64,000 nt of DNA, taken from positions 1 to 64,000 of the forward strand of contig JAKJER010000029.1 in the NCBI GenBank assembly GCA_022705325.1, in the 5' to 3' direction. Under the pieces are notes generated by a model, which saw only the letters and a program-made list of their open reading frames with translations, made no database searches and was not told the origin of the DNA. Source of the stretch: Planctomycetota bacterium. Its GTDB lineage: Bacteria > Planctomycetota > Phycisphaerae > SM23-33. Below are positions 63,601 through 64,000 of the stretch, in pieces. Numbering within the stretch: position 1 is the stretch's first letter; each line of letters opens with the position of its first letter. The translations under genes and the position numbers were made by a program.

Positions 63601-64000
63601 CTTCGCCCGGCATCGCCGATCGCGTATTCGAGCTGGCCTGGACCCGCAGCCAGGTGATGTTTCACCAGTTGCGGATGGACGAGGCCGACGCCCAACTCTT
63701 CGGGCGGCTGGCGGGTGCGGTGCTGTTCTGCAACGCCCGCCACCGGGGCAAGCCCAGCCAGATCGCCCGCAACCGCAAGGGGCAGTCGGCGCTGTGGAGC
63801 TACGGCATCAGCGGCGATCTGCCCATCGTGCTGCTGCGGATCTCCTCGCCCGGCGCGTTGGAGCTGGTCCGCCAGGCCATGCGGGCCCACGCGTACTGGC
63901 GTCACAAAGGCCTGCGCTCCGACCTGGTGATCTGGTGCGAGGCGTTCAGCGGCTATCGCCAGAGCCTGCTGGACGCGGTGATCGGTGCGGCCCAGTCCAG
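57684..64000 (+). CDS. ndvB: Cyclic beta-1,2-glucan synthase (NdvB/ChvB type), 3' end outside window
   Basis: The frame is open from ATG 57684 (in-frame ATG 57663 and GTG 57672 are alternatives) to the window edge, at least 2105 aa of a usual 2800 or so. An N-terminal soluble region and two membrane helices (about 410-475) lead to the GT84 glycosyltransferase: ALDSDTQLP, GKGVYDVEAF, ILSHDLIEGCYAR, HRWVRGDWQ. More membrane segments follow (about 850-1020), then a glycoamylase-like domain (TSPTNMAMGLLCNLAAHDFG, LTIGYNVESHRRDTANYD, MAHHSGMTLLS) and the start of a GH94 phosphorylase domain (SGSSYSRLNNLALTRW). Residues 603-643 come from an inserted palindromic element before the DSD motif. The glucan would act in osmoadaptation or host contact. 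Confidence 0.93.
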   Translation, partial: MSILNRLFGPRKRPHEKEEAEAALRAELFGPGQLETHLRALAVEHAVDVRPGPERLLDRLDANEQIIIRSYETIAEAIRQGRQVAPAAEWLLDNYYLIEEQVRITRQHLPADYSRQLPRLTAGELKGFPRVYSLTMELVSHTDGRINAQVVTQFVRAYQGVAPLRLGELWAVPIMLRLTLIENLRRVAYRIAWRRQHRDLALEWTQRFERAQRQGGRDLITTLADLVRSDPPTSAPFIAELAGGLQAISFNLAINWLEDELARRGQTLEAIQQAESQDQAADQVSIGNSITSLRALGAIDWRNFVESLSVTEAVLRRDPCGVYARCDFATRDDYRHIIEHLARRSGWEEEQVAERAVRLANDRLSQGHGDRQCHVGYYLYVPGRLELEREIGYRPTLRRRLARIGGRRPFQVYVNFLVLALLMLAGPLLLASQVLIDTHGWAAFVILSGAVLLAASEPAFTLVNWLCTLLVPPYRMARLDLAKGLEEEQTTAIVVPTLISGPQDARELADQMEIRYLANRSENLLLVLLTDFGDADHQHLPQDAPALQAAVEAVEEMNRRYGHGGDKFFLLHRDREYNPAESKWMGHERKRGKLEQFNRLVLENRGRYPISAGQPAGEQPSTPEEGPKHAAPSRGNRVASPFSTVVGDVSALGRVRYVIALDSDTQLPPESVWKMVGCIAHPVNRPELDERTACVRQGYGILQPRLAVSLLAAQQTRYTRLMAGEVGLDPYSRQVSNVYHDVIGQAQFAGKGVYDVEAFAASLDGRFPDNRILSHDLIEGCYARCGFVNDVELLEDHPPTVTADLARRHRWVRGDWQIARWTARHVPTAKDPSSRNPLSAHCRWMVFDNLRRSLVPWGWLAALIGGWLLPGPLAGAWTLTLLLLYFLPNLAQTAYGTILRDPQVSWSTHLNRAGVTHARAWLMDLLQFVLLPVTAYVYLDAIVRVCWRLKVSHRRLLEWRTSAETNMADSRNSLVETARRMWPGPVAAALAAWTVWGLGTGAAAAYAVCGLWLAAAPAAWALGWTCRKRVVTLGAQEEAFLRRLARRTWAFFDELVTPEHHGLPPDNFQEQPRAAVAERTSPTNMAMGLLCNLAAHDFGYVTTGRLASRLEQTLSTMEGLERYKGHFYNWYGTKDLRPLHPLYVSTVDSSNLAGNLVTLRSGLLEAPREPILPASWRAGLLDTLAILLEELDSLSVATPAVKRLREAAAERARAIEVTPDTLTAARAALVELAGAIVRHAKAAAGHEEVDFWLEALKRQGDDLLGELDHLAPWLADEALARSAEDQPAFAERLGLQSALAHLGAGMTLEELARVHERIAPLLPQAPEESRSANPQSGPLAPAPRTAVRNSPAGPAGPQPSQGPLMRRLLAHVATAQERATARIHLLRELAQRCQEMSEFDVQFLYDSDCKLLTIGYNVESHRRDTANYDLLASESRLGSFLGVARGQLPVEHWFSLGRQLAPGGRAPVLVSWSGSMFEYLMPLLIMPTFDSTLLDLAQRGAVRRQIRYGRTQRVPWGVSESCYNQIDSHMIYQYRAFGVPSLGLKRGLADDMVVAPYASAMALMVDPQAACDNLQAMARLKFVGRLGLYEAVDYTPGRVPHDENHVVVRTYMAHHSGMTLLSILYVLGDQIMQKRFLANPELRANVLLLQERVPVVRASSALASSLARAPMQLRLQETRELSVRFLTLSDLGQPEVHLLSNGHYHVMVTQSGSSYSRLNNLALTRWREDACIDDQGLFIFVRDVSPTAPPTRAWATTYQPSGGLAPAAGTSLPALDRYEVTYSQGKAEYLVQRDRLEVRTEVAVSNEDDVEVRRVQITNLSSRSRMLEVTTFVDAVLQDQLAELSHPAFCGLFLQTELLRDKGAVLITRRPRSTHESWPCLFHSMTLADAEGIESTSFETDRARFLGRCRNVGEAAALEKQGSLSNSAGDVLGAVAAVRRRVRIAAAQTLTLTVVLGAAPTREQAPVLVDKYASPGIADRVFELAWTRSQVMFHQLRMDEADAQLFGRLAGAVLFCNARHRGKPSQIARNRKGQSALWSYGISGDLPIVLLRISSPGALELVRQAMRAHAYWRHKGLRSDLVIWCEAFSGYRQSLLDAVIGAAQS
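59490..59612. repeat. In-frame palindromic element, family 1, copy 2
   Basis: A 123-bp element has the same arms as the element at 45521: GAAAATAGGGGACGCTACCC on the left and its inverse (GGGTAGCGTCCCC) on the right. The centre differs. It adds 41 codons without a stop. Confidence 0.9.

Noticed and set aside
61761..63905. Minus-strand 714-codon frame at the right edge
   Set aside because: Antisense shadow of the glycoamylase/GH94 part of ndvB.

Overview
This 64 kb window of GC-rich DNA looks like a chromosomal contig of an anaerobic or facultative Planctomycetota bacterium, probably of the Phycisphaerae. The case rests on the gene content: secreted sulfatases, a PEP-CTERM protein, PQQ-type propellers, a multihaem cytochrome, a chaperonin with a GGM tail beside one without, the futalosine enzyme MqnA, AdhE, many lipoproteins, several GTG/TTG starts and many families of intergenic palindromic repeats. 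This is inference; no rRNA or other marker gene lies in the window.

Layout. 1-5.7 kb: a truncated GTDP-repeat lipoprotein, small membrane and TPR proteins, a stand-alone LigD 3'-phosphoesterase-like domain, a cation diffusion facilitator, an alpha/beta hydrolase and purB. 5.7-16.1 kb (minus strand): one run of genes in the order S41 protease, degenerate-UshA/tetrahaem cytochrome, sulfatase, PQQ propeller, folP, cdaA, cdaR, so c-di-AMP synthesis is linked to folate synthesis and envelope functions. 16.3-23.2 kb: a Crp/Fnr regulator, then a chaperone block (groEL-groES-groEL, dnaJ, grpE, an FmdB-type zinc ribbon). 23.6-32.7 kb: accessory genes, namely an MqsA-like orphan antitoxin, a DUF4143 AAA ATPase under a double 31-bp dyad, a second sulfatase, a PEP-CTERM protein, an omega-amidase-like nitrilase with a WalJ-like hydrolase, and two secreted proteins. 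32.7-38.5 kb: mqnA-trpD, acylphosphatase, tRNA-Lys(CTT), a STAS protein and adhE. 38.8-41.9 kb: a lipoprotein, a possible Tat-gene remnant and a secreted alpha-galactosidase-like hydrolase.

42.4-51.3 kb is a co-directional gene set: benzoate-CoA-ligase-like enzyme, Zn alcohol dehydrogenase, fused enoyl-CoA hydratase/3-hydroxyacyl-CoA dehydrogenase, one BcrB/HgdB-type radical dehydratase subunit, its ATP-dependent activase, an MBL hydrolase and a KAS III enzyme. It suggests conversion of an unusual acyl- or aryl-CoA that matches no textbook operon I know. 51.4-57.4 kb (minus strand): a split chorismate mutase / DAHP-synthase regulatory-domain pair, a beta-helix protein and a large secreted gene broken by one frameshift. 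57.7-64 kb: a cyclic beta-glucan synthase (NdvB/ChvB) that runs off the right edge.

The most unusual signal is a set of three paired-hairpin palindromic elements of two families. They sit in frame inside two long, otherwise intact genes (45521-45610 and 45873-45959 in the hydratase/dehydrogenase; 59490-59612 in ndvB). Each adds 29-41 codons between domains or in a loop, much like Rickettsia palindromic elements or coding REP/RAYT elements. At least six other short repeat families occupy the intergenic spaces.
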